DNA of 64,000 nucleotides from Polynucleobacter sp. 31A-FELB. GTDB taxonomy: Bacteria; Pseudomonadota; Gammaproteobacteria; Burkholderiales; Burkholderiaceae. Within the stretch, counting starts at the first letter, position 1; the number at the start of each line of letters is the position of its first letter. The stretch is taken from positions 1 through 64,000 of the forward strand of contig NZ_JACVOO010000008.1 in assembly GCF_018882405.1 (NCBI RefSeq), given 5' to 3'. Of the stretch, positions 50,066 to 58,920 are shown in pieces. Under the pieces are notes generated by a model. It worked only from the letters and a program-made list of their open reading frames with translations. It searched no databases and had not been told where the DNA came from. Both the position numbers and the translations under genes were made by a program.

Positions 50066-50950
50066 CTAAGCTAAAACTGCAGTGGCTTGCATGGTGAGCC
50101 AGCCTTCGTGATCTTCCGCCCAAATGGAAATGGTTTTTCCAGAAGGATCTTTCTCTAGATCAGGCTTGGCACTCACCTTAAATACGTTGATATCAAAAGT
50201 AGGGCGTATAGCGCGGAACTCAAAACTCTTTAGTCTGCAACCTGGAATACTTTGACGTACCAGGTCTACTAACAGGGTGGCGATTAAGGGGCCATGAACA
50301 ATTAAGCCGGGGTAGCCTTCTACTTCAGTAACGTATTTGCGATCGTAATGAATACGATGACCGTTAAATGTCAGGGCCGAGTAGCGAAATAGCAAAACAT
50401 CATCCGGGGTAATTGTTTTGGACCAAGTGGCTCCAGTAGGTGCCGGCGTTGGCGCAACCGGCTTATCGTCTAGACCGGGAGCATCGCGATACACGATGTC
50501 ATGCTCTTCAATTAAAGCCAAACCATTTTGATTGGAGATCGTATGCTTAACTAGTACAAAAATGAGATCACCAGTGCGACCAGCTTTGTGTGTAACAGAT
50601 TCAATTCTGGAGACGCGTTCGATCTCATCACCAACTGAGAGAGGCGCTAGCCATTGAACTCGACTACCTGCCCACATTCGACGTGGCAGTGGAACGGGCG
50701 GTAAAAATCCGCCACGCTTAGGGTGGCCATCAGGACCGATTTCAGATTGAAGGGCGCACGGCAAGAAGTAAAGCCAATGCCACAACTCTGGAAGAAAGGT
50801 TCCATCATTTGGAGCAGGGTCAGGCCGATCAAGTGTTGCTGATAAAGCCCTGACAGATGCTGCGGTGACGATGTCTTGAAGGGTTTCGGTTTTGCCGAGC
50901 CATTCTTGGAGATGGGTGATGGTTTGAGGTTCGATTCGCATAAGTTCCAT
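50066..50950 (-). CDS. MaoC-like double-hotdog hydratase (mesaconyl-C4-CoA hydratase-like)
   Basis: 294 aa. The first half resembles the FAS1-like dehydratase domain (LPPVPLPRRMWAGSRVQWL), and the second half has the hydratase active-site stretch FNGHRIHYDRKYV. This layout matches mesaconyl-C4-CoA hydratase (Meh) and itaconyl-CoA hydratase, which both yield (S)-citramalyl-CoA. It is the first gene of the hydratase-PrpD-lyase-Bug run and starts 31 bases after the chrA stop. Substrate assignment is inferred from family and neighbours. Confidence 0.83.
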   Translation of the reverse strand: MELMRIEPQTITHLQEWLGKTETLQDIVTAASVRALSATLDRPDPAPNDGTFLPELWHWLYFLPCALQSEIGPDGHPKRGGFLPPVPLPRRMWAGSRVQWLAPLSVGDEIERVSRIESVTHKAGRTGDLIFVLVKHTISNQNGLALIEEHDIVYRDAPGLDDKPVAPTPAPTGATWSKTITPDDVLLFRYSALTFNGHRIHYDRKYVTEVEGYPGLIVHGPLIATLLVDLVRQSIPGCRLKSFEFRAIRPTFDINVFKVSAKPDLEKDPSGKTISIWAEDHEGWLTMQATAVLA

Positions 50951-50981
50951 TATGCCAATTCCAGCCTGAAATGCGACGGAG

Positions 50982-52307
50982 CTAGATCAATAAACTCGCT
51001 AGCAAATAACTAAGTAAGCCGGCCAGCGCTGAGCCAGTTAGTACGCTAATCACACCTTTTTGAAACCGAAAGAGCGCTAAACCTGCAAGCGCGGTGATAG
51101 CAATTGAGATCCAAGAGATTGAGCCACCAAGACCATGGGGAAAAAAGACGTGATAAGCAAAGAAGAGGCCCAGGTTAGCGATAACGCCAACTACTGCGGC
51201 AGAGATTGCGGTTAGGGGCGCAGTAAAGCTGATCTTGCCATGAGTGGATTCAATCAGTGGGCCACCAACGAGCACTAGGAAAAATGAAGGCAGAAAAGTA
51301 AACCAGGTTGCCACACAGGCCCCAATCACCCCAAACCAAAATGGATTGCTGTAGCCGATCAAATGCTGAATGTGGCCAGCCAGGTAGCCAACAAAAGCCA
51401 CCACCATGATGAGCGGTCCCGGAGTGGTTTCACCAAGGGCCAAGCCATCCATCATTTGGCCGGCGCTAAGCCAATGGAATTGATCCACAGCACCCTGGTA
51501 GACGTAGGGCAGAACAGCATAAGCACCGCCAAAGGTCAGGAAGGCGGCTTTAGTAAAGAACCAGGCAATTTGTGGATAGAGTGTTTTCCAGCCAAACGCA
51601 AGTGTTAAGGCAAAAAACGGAATCAACCAGAGTGCTGTAACGGTTGAAATCTGCAATACCAATTTCCTCTTAGAGAATTTGGCATGCTCTGGAGTTGGGG
51701 TGTGATCATCGATCAGTGCAGCAGCATGAGTTCCACTCGCATTACTGTGAGAAGTAACTTGCTGGAAATATTCTGGGTAACGTTTGCCACCCCAAATACC
51801 TATTAAGGCGGCAACGATGACAATAATCGGGAAAGCAAGGTTAAAAATAAAGATCGCCAGAAAGGATCCGAGCGCAATCCAACGTAGTGCTTGATTGTGA
51901 ATCGTGCGCTTACCAATACGGACTGCAGCGTGGAGGACGATGGCAGTAACTGCAGGTTTAATGCCAAAGAAAATCGCGGCAATCCAAGGCACTTGGCCAA
52001 AGGTGAGGTAGACCCAAGATAGGCCAATCAAAATAAAGAGAGATGGGAGAACAAAGAGGGTGCCTGCTAAGACGCCACCCCAGGTGCGGTGCATGAGCCA
52101 GCCAATATAAGTCACCAACTGTTGGGCTTCAGGACCGGGCAAAAGCATGCAATAGTTCAGTGCATGTAAAAAGCGCCGCTCGGAAATCCAGCGACGCTTC
52201 TCAACAAGCTCTTGGTGGAGGACTGCGATTTGTCCTGCAGGTCCACCAAAGCTAATAAAGCCTAGCTTGGCCCAAAACATCAGGGCCTCGCGCAGTGGAA
52301 CGCTCAA
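50982..52307 (-). CDS. chrA: Chromate transporter, long two-domain form
   Basis: 441 aa, two homologous halves of about six helices. Family motifs are seen: FISFGGPAGQIAVLHQELV in the first half and LTFGGAYAVLPYV in the second, with GLALGETTPGPLIMV. CHR proteins export chromate. The start is a TTG that overlaps the fabI stop (TTGA), with GGAAGAAG upstream; the LREAL motif needs this upstream start. It is therefore translationally coupled to fabI, an odd partner. Confidence 0.92.
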   Translation of the reverse strand: MSVPLREALMFWAKLGFISFGGPAGQIAVLHQELVEKRRWISERRFLHALNYCMLLPGPEAQQLVTYIGWLMHRTWGGVLAGTLFVLPSLFILIGLSWVYLTFGQVPWIAAIFFGIKPAVTAIVLHAAVRIGKRTIHNQALRWIALGSFLAIFIFNLAFPIIVIVAALIGIWGGKRYPEYFQQVTSHSNASGTHAAALIDDHTPTPEHAKFSKRKLVLQISTVTALWLIPFFALTLAFGWKTLYPQIAWFFTKAAFLTFGGAYAVLPYVYQGAVDQFHWLSAGQMMDGLALGETTPGPLIMVVAFVGYLAGHIQHLIGYSNPFWFGVIGACVATWFTFLPSFFLVLVGGPLIESTHGKISFTAPLTAISAAVVGVIANLGLFFAYHVFFPHGLGGSISWISIAITALAGLALFRFQKGVISVLTGSALAGLLSYLLASLLI

Positions 52308-53089
52308 ACTTCTTCCATTCCACCAACAACTTGGCTAAAGCCGTTATCTACATAAATGATTTCAGCGGTGATACCGTTTGCCAAATCAGATAATAAGAAT
52401 GCAGCTGTATTGCCAACATCATCAATAGTCACATTGCGACGCATTGGTGCAGTTTGCTCAACGGCCTCCAAAATCTTGCCAAAGCCTTTAATACCGGCAG
52501 CAGCCAAGGTTTTGATTGGGCCAGCAGAGATGCCGTTAGCACGAATACCTTTAGGTCCGACTGAGCCGGCGATATAACGTACCGAGGCTTCTAGTGAGGC
52601 TTTAGCAAGACCCATAGTGTTGTAGTTAGGGACATTCTTCATTGAACCCAAGTAAGTGAGGGTCAGCAATGAAGACTTATCGCGCAACATTGGGAGAGCT
52701 TCTTTTGCCATTGCTGGGAAGCTATATGCAGAAATGTCATGAGCGATTTTGAAGCCTTCACGAGAAAGGCCTTCTAAAAAGTCGCCAGCAATCGCTTCGC
52801 GCGGTGCAAAGCCAATTGCGTGAACAAAGCCATCAAACTGAGGCCAAGTTTTTGCCAAATCCTTAAACAGGGCAGAAATCTGCTCATCGCTGCCAACATC
52901 GCAGTCAAAAATCAAGTCGGTATTGAATTCTTTGGCGAAATCGACAATGCGGTCTTTGAAGCGCTCACCAACGTAGGTAAAGGCCAGTTCAGCCCCTTCG
53001 CGGTGACATGCCTTGGCTATGCCATAGGCAATCGAGCGGTTAGAAAGAAGGCCGGTAATCAGAATTTTTTTGCCAGCGAGAAAGCCCAT
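52304..53089 (-). CDS. fabI: Enoyl-[acyl-carrier-protein] reductase (NADH)
   Basis: 261 aa. Last reduction in each fatty-acid elongation cycle. The N-terminus GKKILITGLLSNRSIAYGIA is the cofactor site. Catalytic Y146, Y156 and K163 fall exactly at E. coli FabI numbering (TYLGSM and YNTMGLAKASLE). It diverges from yejA. It is coupled to chrA by a 4-base overlap. Confidence 0.96.
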   Translation of the reverse strand: MGFLAGKKILITGLLSNRSIAYGIAKACHREGAELAFTYVGERFKDRIVDFAKEFNTDLIFDCDVGSDEQISALFKDLAKTWPQFDGFVHAIGFAPREAIAGDFLEGLSREGFKIAHDISAYSFPAMAKEALPMLRDKSSLLTLTYLGSMKNVPNYNTMGLAKASLEASVRYIAGSVGPKGIRANGISAGPIKTLAAAGIKGFGKILEAVEQTAPMRRNVTIDDVGNTAAFLLSDLANGITAEIIYVDNGFSQVVGGMEEV

Positions 53090-53139
53090 ATCGTGTCCTT
53101 TGCTTCAAATGTGGTTTGCTATCTACAATTGTTGCATAT

Positions 53140-55011
53140 ATGCCCATGCTCCCCGCCATCCGCCAAATCCCTGCTTTCCTGCTCTTAGCCTTTCTGGCTG
53201 GGCTGGCAGTCAATTCGGCCCAGGGTGCCCAGGGGGTTGCTCAGTACGGCAAACCCAAATACGCCGATGGATTTAGCCATTTTGACTATGTGAATCCCAA
53301 TGCTCCTAGGGGTGGCACGCTCATATTGCCTAATCCTGATCGGCGGACAAGCTTTGATAAGTTCAATCCATTCACGCTACGCGGTGTGGCTGCCCCTGGC
53401 GTAGCCCAGTTGATGTTTGAATCTTTGGCGGTGGGTAGTGCGGATGAGGTCTCTAGCGCCTATGGTCTGATTGCGGAAGATATCCAAGTGGCATCCGACA
53501 AGATGTCGGTCGTGTTTCGGATTCGTCCTGAGGCGAAGTTTTCAGATGGCAGTGCGATCTTGGCTGGCGATGTAAAGCATAGCTTTGACACTTTAATGAG
53601 TTCACTCGCTAATCCGCAATTCAAAACGGTGTATGCCGACGTGAAGCAGGCGGTGGTCCTCTCTGATCGCGTAATCCGTTTTGATTTTAAGAATCGCAAT
53701 CCTGAGTTGCCAGTCATGGTGGGTACTCTGCCGGTATTCTCTCGCAACTGGGGTAAGAAACCTGATGGCACGATCACGCCGTTTGATAAGTTGACCTTTG
53801 AGTTGCCAATAGCAAGTGGCCCTTATGTGATCGAGTCTTACAAAGCCGGCAAGACCATGATCTTTAAGCGCAACCCAAATTACTGGGCTGATCAAGGTGG
53901 TAAGACACTCAATGTCCGAGTCGGTTTTTATAACTTCGATCGCGTGAACTACAAGCTCTATAGTGATGATGCCGTTCGCCTAGAAGCCTTTAAGGCTGGG
54001 GAGTTTGATGCTCTAGTGGAATACCGCGCAAAGAATTGGGCAAAGAGCTATGTTGGACCAAGATTTAATGACGGTACTTTAGAAAAGAAAGCCTTTCTCA
54101 ATCACAACGGCGCAGGCATGCAAGGTTTTGCAATGAATATGCGTAGGCCGATTTTTCAAGATCCACGTGTTCGTCAAGCTTTGGGCTATGCGCTCGACTT
54201 TGAGTGGTTGAACCGTCAACTCTTCTTTGAGCAATACAGTCGTATTAATAGTTACTTTACGAACAGCGATCTCAGCGCCAATTTTGATGGCCCTCGTAAA
54301 CCCACCGAAGCGGAATTGAAATTACTCAAGCCTCTCAAAGCGCAATACCCTAAGTGGGTGCCTGATGCAGTCTTTGGTCCGATGCCTGCGGCTCCTTCAA
54401 CTGCCTCACCCGATAGCTTGCGTCAGAATTTGCGCAAGGCGCGTGACTTATTGGCTCAGGCTGGATGGCAATATCGTGACGGTGCTTTGCGCAATATGCA
54501 GGGCGAGCCTTTCCGTTTTGAGATGGTCGAGGACGGCCCATTTTTCTTGAGGGTGATTTCATCCTATGTACGCAATTTAGAGAAGCTGGGTATTCAGGTA
54601 GATATTCGGACAAGTGACTTTGCGTTGCATCAGAAGCGCATGGATGAATACGACTTCGACATGACGACTATTCGTTTCCCTGATTCACAAAGTCCTGGCA
54701 ATGAGTTGTGGGATCGGTTTGGTAGTCAAGCTGCTAAAGAAAAAGGATCTGACAATGTGATCGGGATTCAGTCTCCCGTGGTCGATGCCTTGGTGGATGC
54801 GGTTGTCAAAGCCCAGACACGTGAAGAGTTGCGTGCAGCCACTAGAGCTTTAGATCGTGTTCTTTGGAATAGTTATTACGTGATTCCGCAGTGGTACAAC
54901 CCGACACACCGAATCGCGTATCGTAAAGAGATGCGCTATCCAGAACCTCCTTTGTATTACACCGCTGAATCTTGGATTCTGCTCAATTGGTGGAAAGAGG
55001 GGGCGCGCTAA
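53140..55011 (+). CDS. yejA: ABC transporter periplasmic binding protein, YejA type
   Basis: About 623 aa. A signal peptide (AFLLLAFLAGLAVNSAQGAQ) precedes a family 5 solute-binding protein of the YejA branch; FSHFDYVNPNAPRGGTL and the domain ending IPQWYNPTHRIAYRKEM are typical. It binds oligopeptides for YejBEF. I prefer the ATG at 53140 over the open frame from 53116; 53146 is also possible. The stop TAA overlaps the yejB ATG (TAATG). Confidence 0.92.
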   Translation: MPMLPAIRQIPAFLLLAFLAGLAVNSAQGAQGVAQYGKPKYADGFSHFDYVNPNAPRGGTLILPNPDRRTSFDKFNPFTLRGVAAPGVAQLMFESLAVGSADEVSSAYGLIAEDIQVASDKMSVVFRIRPEAKFSDGSAILAGDVKHSFDTLMSSLANPQFKTVYADVKQAVVLSDRVIRFDFKNRNPELPVMVGTLPVFSRNWGKKPDGTITPFDKLTFELPIASGPYVIESYKAGKTMIFKRNPNYWADQGGKTLNVRVGFYNFDRVNYKLYSDDAVRLEAFKAGEFDALVEYRAKNWAKSYVGPRFNDGTLEKKAFLNHNGAGMQGFAMNMRRPIFQDPRVRQALGYALDFEWLNRQLFFEQYSRINSYFTNSDLSANFDGPRKPTEAELKLLKPLKAQYPKWVPDAVFGPMPAAPSTASPDSLRQNLRKARDLLAQAGWQYRDGALRNMQGEPFRFEMVEDGPFFLRVISSYVRNLEKLGIQVDIRTSDFALHQKRMDEYDFDMTTIRFPDSQSPGNELWDRFGSQAAKEKGSDNVIGIQSPVVDALVDAVVKAQTREELRAATRALDRVLWNSYYVIPQWYNPTHRIAYRKEMRYPEPPLYYTAESWILLNWWKEGAR

Positions 55012-56087
55012 TGCAGGGGCAAATGTGGTCTTACATTTTCAAGCGTGTGCTCTTGATGATTCCTACTTTGCTGGGTGTACTAACGCTCACGTTTGCTGTG
55101 GTGCAATTTGTGCCTGGCGGTCCAGTCGAGCAGTTGATGCTCGAGCTCAAAGGTAAGGGCGATGCCGCAGTGAGTGGGGCAGAGTCTTCTGGCGGCGGCA
55201 GTAACTATCGTGGCCGTCAAGGTGTAGATGCTGAGCGTTTGGCTGAGGTCAAGGCTTTATATGGTTTTGATAAGCCGCCAGTAGAGCGTTATTTCATGAT
55301 GCTGAAGCGTTTTGCGCAATTTGATTTGGGCGAGAGTTACTACCAACATCAAAGTGTTTGGCAATTGGTGGTTTCTAAATTACCAGTATCTATCAGCATT
55401 GGTTTATGGACCTTCTTCTTAACCTACTTAGTATCGATACCCTTGGGTATTGCTAAAGCGGTTAGAGACGGCTCTCGTTTTGATGCCATCACTAGCACGA
55501 TGATTCTGGTGGGTTATGCCATTCCAGGATTTGTATTGGGTGTTCTGTTGCTGGTTATCTTTGGCGGTGGTAGTTTCTTGCAAATTTTTCCACTACGCGG
55601 ACTAACTTCAGATAACTGGAGTGAGTTGAGCATGATGGGCAAGGTGATGGATTATTTATGGCATTTAGTTTTACCAATCACCGCTTCAGTCTTAGGAAGT
55701 TTTGCGGTCATCACCATGTTGACGAAGAATTCCTTTTTAGAAGAGATTCGCAAACAGTATGTATTAACTGCGAGAGCTAAAGGTCTAACCGAGAAACAAG
55801 TGCTCTGGAAGCATGTGTTCCGCAATGCGCTCCTGCCTTTGGTAACTGGTTTCCCGGCAGCGTTCATTGGGGCCTTCTTTACTGGTTCGCTGCTGATCGA
55901 AACCCTGTTTTCTTTAGATGGCTTGGGTTTGCTGTCTTATGAGTCCGTGATGCGACGTGACTACCCAGTAGTTTTTGGAACGCTCTATCTGTTCACACTG
56001 ATTGGCTTGTTTACTAAATTGATCTCCGATCTTTGTTATGTCTATATTGATCCACGCATTCAGTTTGGTGCAGGAGGTGGATCATGA
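55011..56087 (+). CDS. yejB: Peptide ABC transporter permease, YejB type
   Basis: 358 aa. Begins YIFKRVLLMIPTLLGVLTLT, the usual first helix, and has the long N-terminal insertion of the YejB group. The EAA loop is seen as TARAKGLTEKQVLWKHVFRN. Its ATG shares one base with the yejA stop and its own stop overlaps yejE by 4 bases, so all four yej genes are coupled. Confidence 0.94.
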   Translation: MQGQMWSYIFKRVLLMIPTLLGVLTLTFAVVQFVPGGPVEQLMLELKGKGDAAVSGAESSGGGSNYRGRQGVDAERLAEVKALYGFDKPPVERYFMMLKRFAQFDLGESYYQHQSVWQLVVSKLPVSISIGLWTFFLTYLVSIPLGIAKAVRDGSRFDAITSTMILVGYAIPGFVLGVLLLVIFGGGSFLQIFPLRGLTSDNWSELSMMGKVMDYLWHLVLPITASVLGSFAVITMLTKNSFLEEIRKQYVLTARAKGLTEKQVLWKHVFRNALLPLVTGFPAAFIGAFFTGSLLIETLFSLDGLGLLSYESVMRRDYPVVFGTLYLFTLIGLFTKLISDLCYVYIDPRIQFGAGGGS

Positions 56088-57109
56088 GTCGCTGGCATCG
56101 TTTTAAAAACAGCCGCTTGGGTTATGCCAGCCTCTGGATTTTTATGATTCTGTTTGGTCTATCGATGTGCGCCGAGCTCATTGCGAATGACAAGCCCTTG
56201 ATCGTGCGCTATCAAGGTAAGTTTTATTTTCCGATTGTGAAATCTCAACCTGAAAAAGTATTTGGTGGTGATTTTGCAACTCCAACTGATTTCTTGGATC
56301 CAGATATTCGTCACAATATTACGAGCAATGGTAACTGGGCGATTTACCCGCCTATTCCTTATAGCTATGAGACGCTGAACTACTTTTCAAAAGTACCCAA
56401 TCCTGCACCGCCATCATTTGATAACTGGTTAGGCACAGATGATCGTGGGCGCGATGTCCTGTCCCGTTTGATTTATGGATTTCGCCTGTCGATCTTGTTT
56501 GGCTTGGCGCTCACTATTGTGGGGGTTAGCGTAGGCATCATCACCGGCTCTTTAATGGGTTTCTTTGGCGGTAAGTTTGATCTGGTTTCTCAGCGCTTGA
56601 TTGAGATTTGGTCGGCGATGCCGGAGTTATATCTACTCATCATTTTTGCCTCTATCTTTAACCCAAGCATTTGGCTCCTGATTATTTTGTTAGCTGCTTT
56701 TGGATGGATGGGTTTGTCCGACTATGTGCGTGCAGAGTTTTTCCGCAATCGCGCTTTAGAGTACGTTCGTGCTGCTAGGGCATTGGGCCTAACGAATTTG
56801 CAAATCATGCGCCGTCATATCTTGCCGAATAGCTTGACCCCAGTAATTACCTTCCTTCCTTTCAGAATGAGTGCAGCCATTTTGTCGCTCACGAGTTTGG
56901 ATTTCTTGGGTTTGGGTGTTCCGCCGGGCACGCCGAGCCTTGGCGAGTTACTCTCTCAAGGTAAGAGTAATTTAGATGCGTGGTGGATTTCACTATCGAC
57001 TTTTGTGGTCTTGGTTGCCACCTTGCTCTTGCTCACCTTTATGGGTGAGGCCTTGCGCGATGCGTTTGATTCTCGTAAGTCGGGCGCGATGAATGGAGGG
57101 CGCTCATGA
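56084..57109 (+). CDS. yejE: Peptide ABC transporter permease, YejE type
   Basis: 341 aa. Second permease of the transporter. LIANDKPLIVRYQGKFYFP near the N-terminus is characteristic of YejE, and NWLGTDDRGRDVLSRLIYG is the common OppC-type motif. The EAA loop is AARALGLTNLQIMRRHIL. It overlaps yejB and yejF by 4 bases each. Confidence 0.94.
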   Translation: MSRWHRFKNSRLGYASLWIFMILFGLSMCAELIANDKPLIVRYQGKFYFPIVKSQPEKVFGGDFATPTDFLDPDIRHNITSNGNWAIYPPIPYSYETLNYFSKVPNPAPPSFDNWLGTDDRGRDVLSRLIYGFRLSILFGLALTIVGVSVGIITGSLMGFFGGKFDLVSQRLIEIWSAMPELYLLIIFASIFNPSIWLLIILLAAFGWMGLSDYVRAEFFRNRALEYVRAARALGLTNLQIMRRHILPNSLTPVITFLPFRMSAAILSLTSLDFLGLGVPPGTPSLGELLSQGKSNLDAWWISLSTFVVLVATLLLLTFMGEALRDAFDSRKSGAMNGGRS

Positions 57110-58785
57110 GCGAAGTGAATAACTCTAGCAAGCCGGCAGCCCCTTTACTTCGTTATGAAGATTTCTCAATCTCTTTTGGTTCGGGCCGGCGTGAGAAATT
57201 TGCCGTTAGTCACCTTGATCTTGAGATTGGCGTGGGAGAGCGTGTTGCTTTGGTGGGGGAGTCTGGCTCAGGCAAGACGCTGACTGCCTTGGCGCCATTA
57301 CGCCTTGAGTCTGAGGGTGCAAAAACATCTGGTCGAATTCTGTGGAGTAGCAAGAATGCGCACGCCGGCAATTCACCAGTCAATTTACTAGATTTGCCAA
57401 TACAAGATATTCGTGAGATTCGCGGCCGTGAGATTGCAATGGTCTTCCAAGAGCCCATGACTGCGCTCAATCCCTTGTTTACCATTGGCAATCAAATTGT
57501 TGAAGCAGTACAGATATATCAGCCTTTAATCTCCAAGGCTGATTGCATGTCTGCAGCAATTGATCTTCTCAAGAAGACGGGCATCCCAGAGCCAGAGAAG
57601 CGCTTCCATTCTTATCCCCACCAATTGTCCGGTGGACAGCGTCAACGCGCCATGATTGCAATGGCGTTGGCGTGCAAACCCAGGTTGTTGATTGCGGATG
57701 AACCAACTACTGCTTTAGACGTTAGTCTGCGTTTGCAAATTTTGGATTTACTTAAAGAGCTGCAGGAAGAGTCCAAGGATCATGGTGGCATGGCGATTCT
57801 GTTGATTACCCATGATCTCAATTTGGTAAAACATTTTGCACAAAGGGTTGCTGTATTAAACCAAGGCAATCTGATGGAGGTCGGGCCAACAAAGCAAGTA
57901 TTCGAGCATCCAGATAATCCTTATACAAAAGCTTTGGTAAATAGCGCGCCTGTACGTGATCTAGCTCCAGTAATGCCACTCGCACCAGTGTTATTAAAGA
58001 CGGACAACTTATCTGTTTCTTATCCAGGCGCTGAATCTACTTCTTGGTTTAAAAAGTCTCCACGTCATCAAGTCTTGCGTAAGGTTGGTTTTGAGCTTAA
58101 GCAAGGGCAAACCATTGGTGTTATTGGGGAGTCTGGCTCCGGCAAGACAACTTTAGGTATGGCGGTCTTAGGTTTATTGGGTGACTCTGCCGCAGAAATT
58201 ACTGGTGATGTGGACGTGCTTGGTAATGATTGGCAAAAGTTAAAGCCAGTAGAGCGCCGAGCTATGCGATCTAGTTTGCAGGTTATTTTTCAGGATCCAT
58301 TTGGCTCTCTCTCGCCGCGTATGAATGTGATGCAAATTGTTTCGGAGGGTTTGGATGTGCACTTTCCCAATTTATCTGCAGCGGAGCGTGAGACTCGCGT
58401 ATTGGATATTTTGCGAGAAGTTGGAATTGATCGCTCGGCTCTGACGCGATATCCCCATGAATTTTCTGGTGGCCAAAGGCAACGCATTGCGATTGCGCGC
58501 GCTTTGATTCTCAAGCCGCAGATCTTAGTCTTGGATGAACCTACCTCAGCCTTGGATGTGTCGATTCAGAAACAAGTGCTCGCCTTGCTGACTGAGTTGC
58601 AGAAAAAATATAACTTGGCTTACCTGATGATTAGTCATGATTTGGCAGTGATTCGGGCGATGTCCCATGAAGTCATGGTGCTTAAGGCGGGCAGGGTGGT
58701 GGAGTTTGGTGATACTGAGACCCTGATTAAGCATCCTCGCCAGATCTATACAAAAGAGCTTTTTGCTGCTGCTGAGTTGACCTAA
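57106..58785 (+). CDS. yejF: Peptide ABC transporter ATP-binding protein, YejF type (two ATPase domains)
   Basis: 559 aa. Two ATPase domains in one chain, the equivalent of OppD and OppF. Walker A GESGSGKT occurs twice (near 45 and 342), with signatures LSGGQRQRAMIAMAL and FSGGQRQRIAIARAL. Powers YejAB/E peptide import. Last gene of the coupled unit. Confidence 0.95.
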   Translation: MSEVNNSSKPAAPLLRYEDFSISFGSGRREKFAVSHLDLEIGVGERVALVGESGSGKTLTALAPLRLESEGAKTSGRILWSSKNAHAGNSPVNLLDLPIQDIREIRGREIAMVFQEPMTALNPLFTIGNQIVEAVQIYQPLISKADCMSAAIDLLKKTGIPEPEKRFHSYPHQLSGGQRQRAMIAMALACKPRLLIADEPTTALDVSLRLQILDLLKELQEESKDHGGMAILLITHDLNLVKHFAQRVAVLNQGNLMEVGPTKQVFEHPDNPYTKALVNSAPVRDLAPVMPLAPVLLKTDNLSVSYPGAESTSWFKKSPRHQVLRKVGFELKQGQTIGVIGESGSGKTTLGMAVLGLLGDSAAEITGDVDVLGNDWQKLKPVERRAMRSSLQVIFQDPFGSLSPRMNVMQIVSEGLDVHFPNLSAAERETRVLDILREVGIDRSALTRYPHEFSGGQRQRIAIARALILKPQILVLDEPTSALDVSIQKQVLALLTELQKKYNLAYLMISHDLAVIRAMSHEVMVLKAGRVVEFGDTETLIKHPRQIYTKELFAAAELT

Positions 58786-58870
58786 AGGCCAATCGAAGTA
58801 GGTTCAGCAGGGCGCTAAATTGGTGCATTCATGCACCGCAATACGAAATATCCTATTCAAAACAATGAGT

Positions 58871-58884
58871 TAGCCCTTGGGCTA
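58871..58884. repeat. TAGCCC/GGGCTA dyad upstream of the NlpC-type gene
   Basis: TAGCCC-TT-GGGCTA is a perfect 6-bp dyad. A near-identical dyad lies at 60613-60626 and a weaker one at 2706-2719. It is 85 bases after the yejF stop and just before the probable promoter of the next gene. Role unknown. Confidence 0.4.
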
Positions 58885-58888
58885 GCAC

Positions 58889-58917
58889 TTGGTGAAATAG
58901 ACCTTCTTTGTTAGAAT
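58889..58917 (+). promoter_or_regulatory. Probable promoter of the NlpC/P60-fold gene
   Basis: TTGGTG (58889-58894) and TAGAAT (58912-58917) are spaced 17 bases. The -10 box ends 3 bases before the first ATG and 6 before the second, so a leaderless transcript is likely. Confidence 0.45.
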
Positions 58918-58920
58918 GAA

